Source: Paraphoma chrysanthemicola
Lineage: Eukaryota; Ascomycota; Dothideomycetes; Pleosporales; Phaeosphaeriaceae
Assembly (NCBI GenBank): GCA_020744225.1
Contig: JAGMWG010000003.1
Span: forward strand, 310,001 to 374,000
Direction: 5' to 3'
DNA length: 64,000 nucleotides
Positions 34,088-46,607 of this stretch are shown one piece after another. Positions within the stretch are counted from its first letter, which is position 1. The number at the start of each line of letters is the position of its first letter. The translations under genes were made by a program, and so were the position numbers. Under the pieces are notes generated by a model, which ran no database searches, was not told the origin of the DNA, and saw nothing but the letters and a program-made list of their open reading frames with translations.

Positions 34088-37000
34088 TCAAACGAGACAG
34101 CTTTTCTGCCGCTCACGAGAAACCGTTGAACCGCTCTTCAAGCCGGCAACGCTCGCTGCTTGTCTTGTTACATGCTCAGGACACGACACGACGTGCGTGT
34201 TTATTCCAGCTTTCCACTCAACCTGGTTTTCGAACCCTCGACTTCTACGAAACCATATGTCAAGAAAAGGAAAGTTACTACGTACCACTTTGCCTTCTTC
34301 GTCGCCGGTATAGACGTTGTGAGGCATGGGAAGTATACACGTGATGGGCGCTGCAGGCGTCGGATTTGTCGGATCGCCGTGATTGAGGACGTTGATGAGG
34401 GTAATACCCCATTGTGTCGATGGAGTGGTGGACGTGACAGGATTTGCGGGAGGTGGGTAGATGGGTGTGCTTGGTGTGGCAGGGGACGGTGTGAGGTGGA
34501 AGATCTGCGAAGCACTGTTAGTATGTATAGACAATGGCAATGATGGATTGAACAGACCTTCACGACTCCTCTCCTGTGGCCAGTGAAGATGAGATCGCGC
34601 TCACACCACTCGTTGCCGACACCCTCATACACTGCAACGGCAGTGATACCTTCTGCATCGTCTTCGCTGTCGCAGACATCCTGGTCTAGCAGGATGGTGC
34701 CGTTGAGTGTCGTCACAATCAAGCGGCGGCCGCACGCAAGGACAATGTGCCCGGTAACATTGTGGATCCTTGCTCCCTGGATTGGAGTCGGATTTCGCTT
34801 GTGCCGAGCGCCAAGGTCGAGCTCGCGGACGAATTCGCTGCGATTGAGGTCCCAAAGGAAAATCCGGCCGTCCAGTGACGCGGAGAGGAAAGCCGAAAAA
34901 GCACGGCTCGAGGCGAGTGTGACAACTGGGGACTTGTGGCCAAAGAGTGTGGTGGCGTTCTGCAGCTCGATTTGTCCTCGATCACCCTTGGTGACTGTCC
35001 AAATAGCGAGCGTGCAATCGGTGCCCGCTGTAATCAAAGTGCGGCCATCCACAAACAGTGATGTGGTCAGTTGACCAGAGTGTAGATGCTCAAACAAACC
35101 GATCAGGCGCTTCGAGTGGGAATCGTAGAAGCGAATACTGCCGTCCGTGAAGCCCCATTCCATGTAGCGATCATGATGCGGCGGAATGTTGTGGCGGAAC
35201 GGCGCAGAGCAGAGTAGCTTGTCACTTCTGCTGACGTAGTTGAGAGAAGCCACTCGGTCGTGAGCATCCAAAAGAGTACCAGGGACACGATGCAAGCTTT
35301 CTGCTGCGGTGTCAAGTTTCGTTGGCCGACTCACATTGTCTCTCTTCGGATGGGGACGCTGGAAGACCTGAGTAGGTGTTTGGCCAAAGTTGTTGATCAC
35401 GCTGATCTTCTGCGCACGTTCCTTTTCGTCCGTGATTGAATCGAGATCCATGGCACCTTGATAGGTCATCCAATGGAAAACATTTGCAGCCTCGATTGCA
35501 GCTTCCCCGCGCTGCTTGTGACCAAAGATGAGGTCAATCCAGTGGTGCAGATGTTGGCTGACGTACGGACTCTCGAGAGCCTCACGCTGCTTGGCAATGA
35601 AGATTGCTGGATCGCCCTTTGCCCACGGTGGCAACTGAACATTGTCGATTCTTGAGCCGTCTGAGCGAAGCCCAAAATCGTATCCGTTGACATTGGTGAG
35701 AAAGTCGGGAAGGAAGAAGAACTCAGGCGTGAGCTCGCGAACATCAGCCATATTCTTGGCAGAAGCAGAATCCCAGGCGCCTTTGATTGAGTAGAACATT
35801 CGGTCAGCATGGTCCCATGTGCCACCTTGGATGAGGAAAAATGCTGCACTAAACGGCTGAAGCCGCATCAGATAGGACGCAACAGTCATTGCAGATGAGT
35901 AGTGTGTGCCGTAATGGAAAGCGCGATCGGTTTCGCCCATTTCAGCAAATGAGCTAAAGCGCTCTCTAATAGACCGCTCTTGTTTCGGGTCCTGTATACC
36001 GATAGGTTTCTGGAGATCGCGGAAGTTGCTTGGGTCGGTCAAATCAAGCTCATCGCTATGATAGTTCGAGATGACCCATGGAAACACGGGGTACTGCGTA
36101 AGATCGTTGAACGTTCTGCCGGCGAGCGTATTGACAAACATGAGGTAATGGAAGTTGGACATCTCTCCTTTGAGCCACTTCTTGGTTGCTGGATGTGACG
36201 AGGCAGAGCCAAAGGCTGATGCGAAACGCGAACCAAAAGTCTGCGGTGCTTCCTGTGGGTTGTGCAGAGAGTCGAGACGCCAAGAGATCTCCGAGTTGGT
36301 AAGTTTTTCGGGGTTCACAACATGTGATGCTCGTTGGAGAACGCGCGAGTGCAGATCGTTGCGTGCTTGAGTCGATATCGCCGTCAGTAGATAGCTGCGT
36401 CCATCATCAAAGAATGCTTCGATAGCAACGTCTCGGTGAAGGAATCGGCGCTTGGAGATGCTAATAACTTCTGTCCACTTCCAGTGCCGCACCGAATCTT
36501 CTTGGTTCCTTGGCGGTGGGCGACGATTGGTAACTGCTTCTTTGCCCGCAATGACTTGTACGTAGGGGTCTCGCTCATCGGGCGGTGCTTGCCAGACGCG
36601 CACAATCTCGCCATCAGATCGTTGGAAGAAATCATCGAGTAGGTAGAGATACTCTTTGCCGACAATGAGGAGTCCTTCAATGGCTTCCAAGCCGACCACT
36701 CGGGATATGTTGCAGACGTACTGGACTTGGTCGCCGCGATTCAAGCTCCTCATGACCTTACGGTTCTTGTCCTCAAAGCCGTCTTCATCTTCAAACATGG
36801 CTTCCACCATCTCAAAATCGTCTTCGCTGTCGGAGTGATCGTCATCCTTTGCATCATCCTTTCCATCCGCTCCTGAAGATGATCTGATGCGCGGAGCAGT
36901 AATTGGCGTCACGCCGACGGCTTCCTTGGAAGAGATGGTTGGGACACTGGTGTCCAGTCTAAGCTTTTCCCTAGGATCTGTCTCTTTACGCTTTGGTTGG

Positions 37001-40000
37001 TACGTCTGATCACGGTTGGTCTTATCAACGATGATACGCAAGCGCTTCCGGTCGCGTCCTTCAGTCTCATCTAGACGCCACTTGGGCTGTGGGCTATCTT
37101 CGAAGAGGGCACAAGGTCCTTTCAGCTGTTGATCAAGCTTTGACAAGATTGTCATCATGTAAGTAGCATTGTCTTGCTGATCTTGCAGTACTCGTTGATG
37201 TTTGATTCGTTCTGCGGCATGGATATTGGAACGCCAATGGCTTGTTGAGGTCTCGTGTTGTGTCCATATGCTGTCTGACGCGAGCTCTTCAGCTTGCCAT
37301 TGCTTCAGCTTGTCCTTGCGCTTCGCTATTCGCCGCTGAGATGTTTCCTCCGTTTTCCTGTTCTGGTCGTTTGCGTAATCTTCCCACGTCTTCGACATCG
37401 AACCGTAGAAAAATCCATCTAAAACTGTCTTGTTCTTGTCAAACCATTGTAAGAAGGTTTCGTTGTCAAGCTCGACCAGCTTTTGGAAGCCGTCGAACAG
37501 ATCTTTCTCCTCGGCTGGCATTGCATTGCTCAGTAAGGTGGTGGTTTCATGTGGTTTCTGAACCATTAGCAGCCGCCAAAAGTTAGCTGCCGCGAGCCGA
37601 ACTTCTTCGTGATCCGAGGAGAGCTTAGTGTAGAGAAGGTAGCATATCCTCCTGAGTGCTGAAGATTCGGTATTGGCCGAAGACAAGATGATTGGCTGCC
37701 AATAAACCATCTTCTCGATAATCGCACTAGTGTTGGCCCCACCTTCAGGGTCATCTGGTTCTGCAAGACTGAGCAGCGCAACTCTCAAGAATGTGCTCCG
37801 GATTCCTTGTATGGCCTGGGTACATAACCGCACAGTCTTGATGGAGGCAATGTCAGGACGTTCTAGATACTCCAGCAGGAAACCACTGAAGTCTAGGAGG
37901 GGTTCTGAGCCATCCAGGAACCAACCCTCAAAGACAGCCTCTGAGACATGGGTCACGAAGCGGGAGAGATTGGTCAAGACGCGCGGTTGCTGTAAGCGCT
38001 TCTGATCGAGCTGAAGCGCATTCTTCACAGCCAGCAGGGTCTGTCGCAGGACGTAGGACTCGAAGTAAGCCTGGTGCTCCTGGAAGCCTGGCGGCGTCTT
38101 CATGAAAAGACCCAGGCCAGGAAAATCCTTGCGATTGAAGATCTGGTCCTTGAAGACATCTAGTACGACCTCGAGCATAGCCTCAACCACTGAGGTGCCA
38201 ACTTTCAGCGCAGTCGGAGCGGTGTTCCTTGGAGACATTATAGGGTTCAAAGACGGTTCCTTGGCAGCTCGCCGTGCTTTGTCGGCGGAGACAAGCACAA
38301 AAGACGAGGCTCGTCGAAATGGTACTACCCGGTGCGCAGATCGTGCAGGCGAAACATCTGCATTAGCTGTTCTCACAACAGGACCTTCTTGACCATTGGA
38401 GCTTGAGAGCGGCTTTATGACAACATCTTGTCCCTCGAAGGTCAAGGCAGAGCCTCTCGATAGCAATTCGGTCTCCGCGCTTACACTATCGGAAGTTACA
38501 ATGACCGGATACAGGACGAAAAGTAATTCTTGAACGTAGTTTGATGTGTTCGCATAGTCACTGAAAGCCTCGGACCGAGAGTGAAGTTCGGACAAGAATT
38601 GAATAGCCGAGTTGAGAACTATGGCGTACTCGTTCAGGCGCTCAGCTTGTGGGGCTTTTGTGTCTAGATATGTAAGTGTTCCGTCGATTGACCAGGTGGT
38701 GTCAACTTACCAATGATTGGTTGGCCAGCATTTAGCGACATCGTTCTCCGCCTTCCTCTGGTCACGGGTGCATCACCATTCTCCTGTTTGGCCTTGTTGT
38801 TATCGATTCGCTGGCTTTCTCTGTCGCGAACAATCGCGCGCAGACCTGTATCGAGCATTGCCGAGATTACTGGAAAGATCTCCGGATAGCGTATCTTCAA
38901 CTCTGATTGGGTTGACCGCATCAGGAAGATGTCAACGAGATTGAAAACGTCGAAATCCCTCTCGAAATCGATTGTGGCAACATCACGATCGAATAGTATC
39001 GCGAAACATATCGTCCAGATGCCCGGTGTGTTCCACCAGTGGCGCAGCCTGTTCTTCATCAAAGTGAAGCCGCCAGTCTTCTCGGCGAACTTCTTGACAT
39101 AGGTTGCGCCATTGACGACAAGAACTCTGGCGAGTATTTTCGCTCCCAATACCACAACGCGTTGATCTGGCTCTGCAAGCAGATACAGTAGCCACTTTCC
39201 GGTCACATTTTTCGCGAAACGTGCTACCTCCTGCGGATTGTTTGGGTCACAAAGCAGCTCTGCCAACAACCGCAGCACCGCAATGCCGAGGTCCATCAAA
39301 GGCAGGCCTGGAGAGTCTGTTGGGAGTTGAGCAGGGCTTGATGCGCGAGGCGTTGAGCCGGGTGTCAAGGTCGGCGGAGTTCCTTTCCGAAGGCGGAGAG
39401 CGCTCGCCTTTGGTCGAAGTGTCTTTTTGGCATACGATGCGCGGCTATCATGTAGCGCATAGGTGACGAACAAAGACAGCGAGCGAGCATTCTCTCCGTT
39501 GAAATTGATCTGGAGCAGGGCTTTGAATGCGTCGAAGAACAGTTTGAAACACTCTGGAGCGAAACTTTCGCCTTTTAGCGCGTCTGTCAAGCGTTTGACA
39601 ACTCCTGTGAACTTGTTAGCTTGCTACTATAGTTCCGCTGATGGTGCATACTGATTCTTTGGAACCTCTTTGCATTGTAATGATGGTGTTTGCTGCCTTT
39701 GGCAAAGTGCACGAATTGCGCATAGTACAGCTTCTGGGTATCCAAAGAGGTAGCCCTTCGCCAGATCTCGAGATCCACAAGAAGCACTCGATAAGCCAAG
39801 GGATTAATGATCAGCGACTCTGTGGGATGCTTCTCATCATAACCAACAAATGCTAAGATTTCGCGGAGAAGTTTTTTGATAAATGTTTCGCACTCCTCTT
39901 GGGTCACGTCGAGTGAAGATGGATTGCGCATGACCATTCCTCCGAGCGCAAACCCAATCTTCTGCCGCAAGACCTCGGCCAGAACTGCAAAGCCATTGCG

Positions 40001-42316
40001 CTGCTCCATGGCCTCACAGTTGCGCCAGTTACCACTGACAGCCTCCAAAAGAATCTTGACGGCACGCAGCATCGCGCTCAAGGACTCGGCAGATTGCACA
40101 AGCTTGAGTCCAACAGCAGTACAACCTCCAATGCGCCAAATGGCGTCGTCGAGTGCCTGTGGCACAACTACGACGGGGTCTCCGGATAGTCGACCGAACC
40201 CGCGTGCTTGTGAGAGCGCATCGTTGACTGATGGAACAGCCGCATTGATGATGAGTGGCGTGCTGTGCATTCTGGTGTATTTGTGCAGTGTCTTTGCCGA
40301 CTCTCTAGAAAGGGACTTGATGAGCTGGGACTCGTCAATGGCATTCCTGTCATCATCATCCATGACGGAACTAGGTGAGAAGCTAAGGAGGATCTTCGAT
40401 TCGGGCATCAGGTGGCTGGCGCTTGCACGAATGGCCGCAACAATCTCAGATCGCTCCTCTCGTCCCGGATGCAGAATCTCGTTGTACACATGGAGCTCAG
40501 CGGACGTACGATACGTCTGGAATGATCCAAGCCTATCCTGAAAATTGCCACAGTATCGTGGACCGAGTTTGTGATAGACGGCAATTAGCTCGTCCGATAG
40601 TGATTCAGAGAAGAGATGGAATGACGCTACAGAAAGCTTCGAAGTAAGAACGTTTCTTCCGAGTCGAGGAGCAAGGTTGCGTGGGGTGCCCAGGAATGCA
40701 AGTATGTTGTGTTTTGAGATGCTTGAAGACATTGAAGCGAAGCTCTCTTGGCTGCTCTCCAGCACAGGAGGGTGAGATGGGTAGTGGGCTTTCATAGTCT
40801 CGGTGAATTCGCCATCGATGAAAAGCGAAGCTTTGGGCGAACCCATGCCAATTGCTTTAGCTCGACGGTGGACAACGGCGATGTGATACCACCTACCCTC
40901 TTCGAAGCGTGGGGCTTTCTTGAACCGCACGCTCGGGACGACTCCAGCGGCATGGCCCATGTAAGTCTGCAGGATGAAACATCGTGTGTCCTTCTCCAGA
41001 TACGCCATCAGGAAGCAGGTTTGCGTCTCATCGTAGGCACCAAACAGTGTGGTGTGGCAGTTGGTGTCGAATTTGTCCACGCGCATCCAGGTAGCGAATG
41101 TGTATCCGCTGCCCGGCGACACTGGTGGAAAGGGACGCCCAATATCTGGGAGCTCGATGGCGCTAAAGCCGTGCAAGGAGAGGTCGAATTGTATGAACGG
41201 CGGACTACGTGATGACTGCATGCCTCGAAGCAGGAACTCAGCGGCCTGGGTTGAGGAGGCGCCCTTGCGGAAGAGATAGTAGGCATCGTCCAGCTTATTG
41301 ATGCCATATTCGATGAGGCTGTCGGCGAGCTCTTGCAGCAGTCCAGACTCAGTCGGGCCGCACTTGTTGTCGAACAGCAGTGGCAGGATAATGCTCAGTA
41401 CTCCAGTCACATGGAGCGCGGCCTTGTTGTATGCCGAGAGCTTCGTGACCTCAAGTATAGCCAGGAGCACCGAGATGGACAGTGGCTTCGATTTGGTGCC
41501 TGGTGCGTCACTGCCCGACAGCCCCTGCCAGAAGTGGAGGATAGTCGGTATGATGTCTGAGTTCTGCAGCACTTCATTGCCGCTGAAGATGTCCCGTATC
41601 TGGCCCCGCAGCGGGTCAAGGTCGACTTCCGTGTCGGCGTATAAGGATCGCGGACTGGAGACGATGATCTCGGTGGAGGGTGGGTCGTTGTTCTCGGCGG
41701 CAGCTTCCTCCTGCTTGGGGCGCGCCTCCCCGACCTTCTTGTCGATGTCCCGGAAGATTCTCGTCACGGCCTCCTCGCCCAAGGCGAAGGCGAACAGGCA
41801 GCCAAACAGCTGCTCCTGGCCCGCATCGTCCCGCGTGCTCTCAGACTGCCCGCCAAAGACGCCCGTGCTGCCGAGTGCCTGCTCCAGCGCACTCCAGCCG
41901 CCGTCTTCTACGCGCTTGGCGAAGAAGCGCCTGTTGCCTGCGTGCTCGTTCAGCGCGTCCGACAGCACGTCCAGCGTAGCCTTGATCACCTCGAAGAAGT
42001 CGATGCGGTCCGGCGCGGAGAGCTGGGCAGGCTTGTAAAAGCCTGATAGCGAGCGGAGCGTGAGCAGCAGAGCATCAAAGCCCCGCACATGGCGGAAGGC
42101 GTCTTTGGTGTGCGTCTGGTCGTTCGAGTCTATCAGCAGCTGGCGCATGCGGCGGAGGGCATTGCTCTGGCTCTGCAGCACATCGGCGGTCGGCGGAGAA
42201 GGTTCGGCGGCCGCTGTGAGTTCTTCTGTGAGGCTGCGGAGCTCGGCTATCTGGTTGTTCATGGGCGGTACCCTCGAGGCGGCCGTCGACGACCTGTGCG
42301 GCCGCGTCGTCGCCAT
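34088..42316 (-). CDS. BEACH-domain/WD40 giant protein (Bph1/LYST/neurobeachin family)
   Basis: Exons 42316-39652, 39604-38711, 38663-34558 and a last exon 34504-34088, which probably contains a further 63-nt in-frame intron (34286-34224). They give about 2,670-2,690 aa, the usual fungal size. The N-terminal half is armadillo-like helical, with a concanavalin-like lectin domain near residues 395-505 (FATWMRVDKFDTNCHTTLFG). A PH-like BEACH-associated domain precedes the BEACH domain (~2010-2290: KGEMSNFHYLMFVNTLAGR, FHYGTHYSSAMTVASYLMRL, QGGTWDHADRMF). WD40 repeats finish the protein (FGHKSPVVTLA, LDGRIFLWDLN). These scaffolds act in vesicle, vacuole and autophagy-related membrane traffic. The start is the only in-frame ATG before the conserved region. 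Confidence 0.93.
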
Positions 42317-43090
42317 GTCTACTCGCGGGCGGTGGTGGGATGTGAGGGTGGGGGTTTGTAGCGGAAGAGCACGATCATGTCTTTCTGGAGCGTGTATTCC
42401 ACATCAATCAGCAGTGCGGGAGAGCAGGCGGCGGCCAACAGTGAATTGGTATATACAGTACAGTGCAAGCGCTGATTGCGGCGCCGTATCCAGACAGCTG
42501 CGGCGGGTGTTGCTAAACTCGTGAGCTTGGACCCTTGATCTGTTACAGCTGCGGACCCCAGGCAGCATCCCCAAACACGCAGCGCGAGGCCAGACGGGCG
42601 GGATTCAAAAGACACAGAATGCACTATCAGTGAGGGTGTGGGCAGCCTGTCGAGGCTCCCAATGCAGGCCAGATATGCATTGCCATCGGCCTCACGCGGG
42701 CGTGCTGGACGGACTGCTGACTGTGAGGCGTTCACGAGGGCTGATGGCAAGCATGCCCAAAAGGGGAAAGCGCGGGGCAGCCAGGTGCCTGCACGTCGGG
42801 GAGGCGCGACCGTCGACGCGCGGAACAGCTTCGAGCTCCAGCTGTAAACCACAGCAACGCAGCACCGCACAACAGACACAATCAAGTGTATACTGCAACC
42901 CGTCCTGCACAAGTATGACTGGTCTCATTGCCGCAAGTATGGCGAGCGCGTGCACTGACGCTGCTTCCGGCTAGCGCTTCCCCAGCCTCATTGTCGCACA
43001 GCCCGCCGTCGCGAATCAAGGTCACCTGCGTCATGTCGGGTGGGTCCATGCACCTCGGCGGTTGAGATAAGAGCTCCATCGCCATAGCTA
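42317..43090. other. Divergent intergenic region
   Basis: A GC-rich shared promoter region between the BEACH gene (-) and the protease gene (+). No gene is supported. Confidence 0.5.
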
Positions 43091-43232
43091 CCGCCCCAGA
43101 CCTCCAACACCCTCTCCCCATCCCTCTCCTCCCCACAACTCCTCTCATCTCGCTGTGCTCTTTCCATCATCTCTCTGCATCCTCTCTACCCTTCTCCATC
43201 TTCACTTCTCGCTGTGCGAGAGAACCGGAATC
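43091..43232 (+). promoter_or_regulatory. Pyrimidine-rich core promoter and leader of the protease gene
   Basis: A long C/T-dominated stretch (CCTCCAACACCCTCTCCCC and on to CCTTCTCCATCTTCACTTCTC) ends at the ATG. Such CT blocks precede strongly expressed filamentous-fungal genes. Confidence 0.5.
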
Positions 43233-45210
43233 ATGAGGTACTCTGCCTTGTCGCTGCTACCGGCGCTTGCCGCTGCGTCGCCCATGCTGCAAGTCGGCAC
43301 CATTCACAAGGACGCCGCTCCCATTCTGTCGACAACGCAGTCTAAGGAAGTCCCCAACTCGTACATGGTCGTGTTCAAGAAGCACGTCAAGGACAGCCAT
43401 GCCAAGGAGCACCACAGCTGGGTCCAGAGCATCCACTCCAAGAAGGAGAGCGAGCGCATGGAGCTGCGAAAGCGCTCTCAGTTCCCCGTCACCACTGAGG
43501 TGTTCGACGGCCTGAAGCACACATACAACATCATCGGCGGCCTGGTCGGCTACTCGGGTCACTTTGACGACGAGACGATCGAGGCCATCCGCAGGCACCC
43601 AGACGTAAGTTTGTCTCTATTTTCCCATCACGGACGCTTTGTTTGAGCTCGACACGCCCATACGCGGCTGTTGCAGCTCAAAGGCGCGTCATTCCGTCGG
43701 CTGCTGCCTTAAGCCGAGCTCGCCACTGGCGACTTGACGACCCGGGCATGCACTTCCACCCGGCAGCAGCTCCGATGAGCAGCGCAAAGCTCAAAGCGAC
43801 ACTCAGACAGCTTCTTGCGACTCTGAGCTGTTGCTGCTCACAGTCAGCTGCGCGCGCTGTGGAGTACTCCTTATCTCCGCAGGCAGCGCCGGGACACGCC
43901 ATCAGTCGCAATCGCACGTGATGAGTACCTACGTACTCAGGTACCCGCTGTGCAGCCGAACTAACCCGTATTAGGTCGACTACATCGAGCGTGACTCCGA
44001 GGTCCACACTCTGGGCAGCAGCGAAGACTACGAGACGGAGAAGAACGCCCCCTGGGGTCTTGCCCGTATCTCGCACCGCGACTCGCTGAGCTTCGGTACC
44101 TGGAACAAGTACCTCTATGCCTCCGACGGTGGTGAGGGCGTCGATGTCTACGTCATCGACACCGGTACCAACTACAAGCACGTCGACTTTGAGGGTCGCG
44201 CACACTGGGGCAAGACAATCCCCAGCGGCGACGCCGATGAGGATGGCAACGGCCACGGCACTCACTGCTCTGGTACCGTCGCTGGCAAGCGCTACGGTGT
44301 TGCCAAGAAGGCCAACGTCTACGCCGTCAAGGTCCTCCGCTCCAACGGCTCCGGCACCATGTCCGATGTCGTCAAGGGTGTCGAGTACGCCGTCCAGGCC
44401 CACAAGGAGACTGTCAAGAAGGCCAAGGACGGAAAGAAGAAGGGCTTCAAGGGCAGCGCCGCCAACATGAGCTTGGGAGGTGGCAAGTCTACCACCCTCG
44501 ATCTCGCCGTCAACGCCGCCGTCGATGCTGGTATCCACTTTGCTGTTGCCGCCGGTAACGACAACGCTGACTCTTGCAACTACTCCCCTGCCGCTGCTGA
44601 GAACGCCGTCACCGTCGGTGCCTCCACTCTCCTTGACGAGCGTGCCTACTTCTCCAACTACGGAAAGTGCAACGACATCTTCGCCCCTGGTCTTAACATC
44701 CTCTCCACCTGGATCGGCTCTGAGCATGCCACCAACACCATCTCCGGTACCTCCATGGCCTCGCCCCACATTGCTGGTCTCCTTGCCTACCTCCTGTCTC
44801 TCCAGCCATCCAAGGACTCTGCCTTCGCTGTTGCCGACATCACCCCCAAGAAGCTCAAGGCCAACCTCATCTCCATCGCTACCGTCGGCGCTCTCTCAGA
44901 TGTGCCCAGCAACACCAAGAACATCCTCGCCTGGAACGGTGGCGGTGCTTCCAACTACAGCAGCATCATTGAGCAGGGTGGCTACACCGTCAAGAAGGCC
45001 GCCGAGAAGGAGGAATCTGAGTTCCGCATCACCATCCCATCGCTCTCTGAAATCGAGAAGGACATTGAGGGTGAGTACGAGAAGGCCAAGGCTGCCGCTG
45101 GCCGCACCGGCACCAAGCTTGAGAAGCTCGAGCACGAGATTGAGGACTTCGTTGCTGAGGAGATGGAGTCTCTCTTCAACGAGTTCAAGGAGCGTGTTGC
45201 CCGCGAGTAA
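43233..45210 (+). CDS. Subtilisin-like vacuolar serine protease (S8A, proteinase K-like)
   Basis: Exons 43233-43604 and 43975-45210 give 535 aa. MRYSALSLLPALAAAS is a signal peptide. An I9 inhibitor propeptide (NSYMVVFKKHV, then GGLVGYSGHFDDETIEAIRRHPDV) reaches about residue 130. The catalytic domain has Asp186 (YVIDTGTN), His218 (GNGHGTHCSG), oxyanion Asn319 (AAGND) and Ser384 (SGTSMASPHIAG). The C-terminal ~70 residues are a charged, coiled-coil-like extension (EKAKAAAGRTGTKLEKLEHEIED), as in fungal vacuolar proteases of the PrB1/Pep2 group, homologues of which are known as mould allergens. It acts in vacuolar protein turnover and autophagy. The intron, at 370 nt, is far longer than all others here. 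The CT-rich promoter and strongly biased codons (GCC, GTC, AAG) suggest high expression. Confidence 0.93.
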
Positions 45211-46607
45211 GCGCCTGCATGCCTGAAGAACATGCTTCAGTAGCTTCAACGGTCACATTGTAGCTAACTTTCTCAATCATGGTGCATTCGTCGCATCGGT
45301 ACATGGTATTGCGTCGGTCGGATCTGGCGTCGGGTTTCTCCATATGGTGCATATTTCTCTTATCTCAATTGGGCACAAGTTGATTGTATTGTATTTTGCT
45401 GGACTACATGTCGCATCGTGAAACCGTCGAATTTGAGTTGCTGGATAGCGTAAATGCATCTTTGTTTCTCGCCAGTAATCTCTTCGTGTCGTTTGTGATC
45501 CATTGATGTGTTGGTACTCATTTGACTTGCGTGTTTAGTGTGCTACGATACTGAATCCGTGAAGATGATTCTTTTAGTAGACACGTTTGATCATCAAGTC
45601 ATGGAAGTACGAAGATATGTGTGCCGTTGATTACTACTTTAGACAGTAGAGTTGTGAAAACTCGCGATATACTCTACCTCTCTGTTCTACTTGCTGCATA
45701 TCCACCGTTATCGTCGTTGGAAAAGTCGTTACGAATTCCCACATTCAACACAAACAGGACAAAACATATGATTTCTCATACGGCGATCTGAAAGTCGAGC
45801 AGTGAGGCTGCGTGGCTAGGTGGGAAGTATAGTCACGTGGGAAGTATAGTTACGTATGATATATCGCATTGAAAAGCTTATGCGCGCAAGCTCGTCACAA
45901 GTCAGGATCCTCATGCGAGACGGGCGTCTGTTTACTTACTTTTTTGTTTGCGGGGGCATGCAATTGTGAGGTCGCGAAGGATGGGAGTTGTGGTATTTGA
46001 CAGGTGAGTGAAGTACTTCGTGCTGGGGATGAGTGGATGCATGGTGTAGATTTCTTAAGTAGCGTTCAAGGATGCGTTTTCTAGGATCTCTTCGATGTGC
46101 GGATGAGGTGAGGTATATTGGAGCCAGGGCTTTTAAGTCCGGGAGGTGGGAAGAATCAAATGTCGTTTGTGAGATAGGCAAGCAAGAGGCGGTAGAAAGA
46201 TTCTGTGCATGGTGGCCCGCAAGTCGGGAGGGATGGTCCATGTGCGTACGTGATTTGATCGCAAGGAAGTGTTTTGATGCGTGTTTGGAACGGGCGCGGA
46301 GGATATGCGCTGGGATGATGTGCAAGTCCTCTGCAGATTGGGACTCGGAGCAGGCGAGAATTGAAGCGAAGGCTTTGACTTGATTCATGATGGTGACTAC
46401 TTTTTGGTTCAAGTTTCAGGCTCTCATGGATAATACTAGTCCACGGGTCTGAATTTTGTCCCAACATTGTCAGCAAGCAAGTTTGTCCGTTCCTCCCGAG
46501 CGACCTTTTGCGCAATGTGTTGTTTGTGCACTGATCAAGCTATCCTCATGTCTGAGCACCTGGCCGATACGATGCTACTTTGTTCAAGTCAACGCCCCTT
46601 CTCTTTC
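45211..46607. other. Intergenic, 1.4 kb, with small direct repeat
   Basis: The first ~500 bp are A+T-rich, typical of a 3' flank. A minus-strand frame (45936-46412, 158 codons) has no domain and a His/Ser/Pro bias, so I leave it out. Confidence 0.45.
45820..45853 (+). repeat. 17-bp tandem duplication
   Basis: GTGGGAAGTATAGT plus three bases occurs twice head to tail (45820-45836 and 45837-45853) in non-coding DNA. Confidence 0.7.

Noticed and set aside
43678..44769. 363-codon frame opposite the protease gene
   Set aside because: Antisense shadow caused by strong codon bias (GAC/GTC) in the protease; Gly/Val/Asp-rich with no domain.
45936..46412. 158-codon minus-strand open frame
   Set aside because: His/Pro/Ser-biased composition with no domain and no splice-supported extension; a similar-length frame lies on the other strand.
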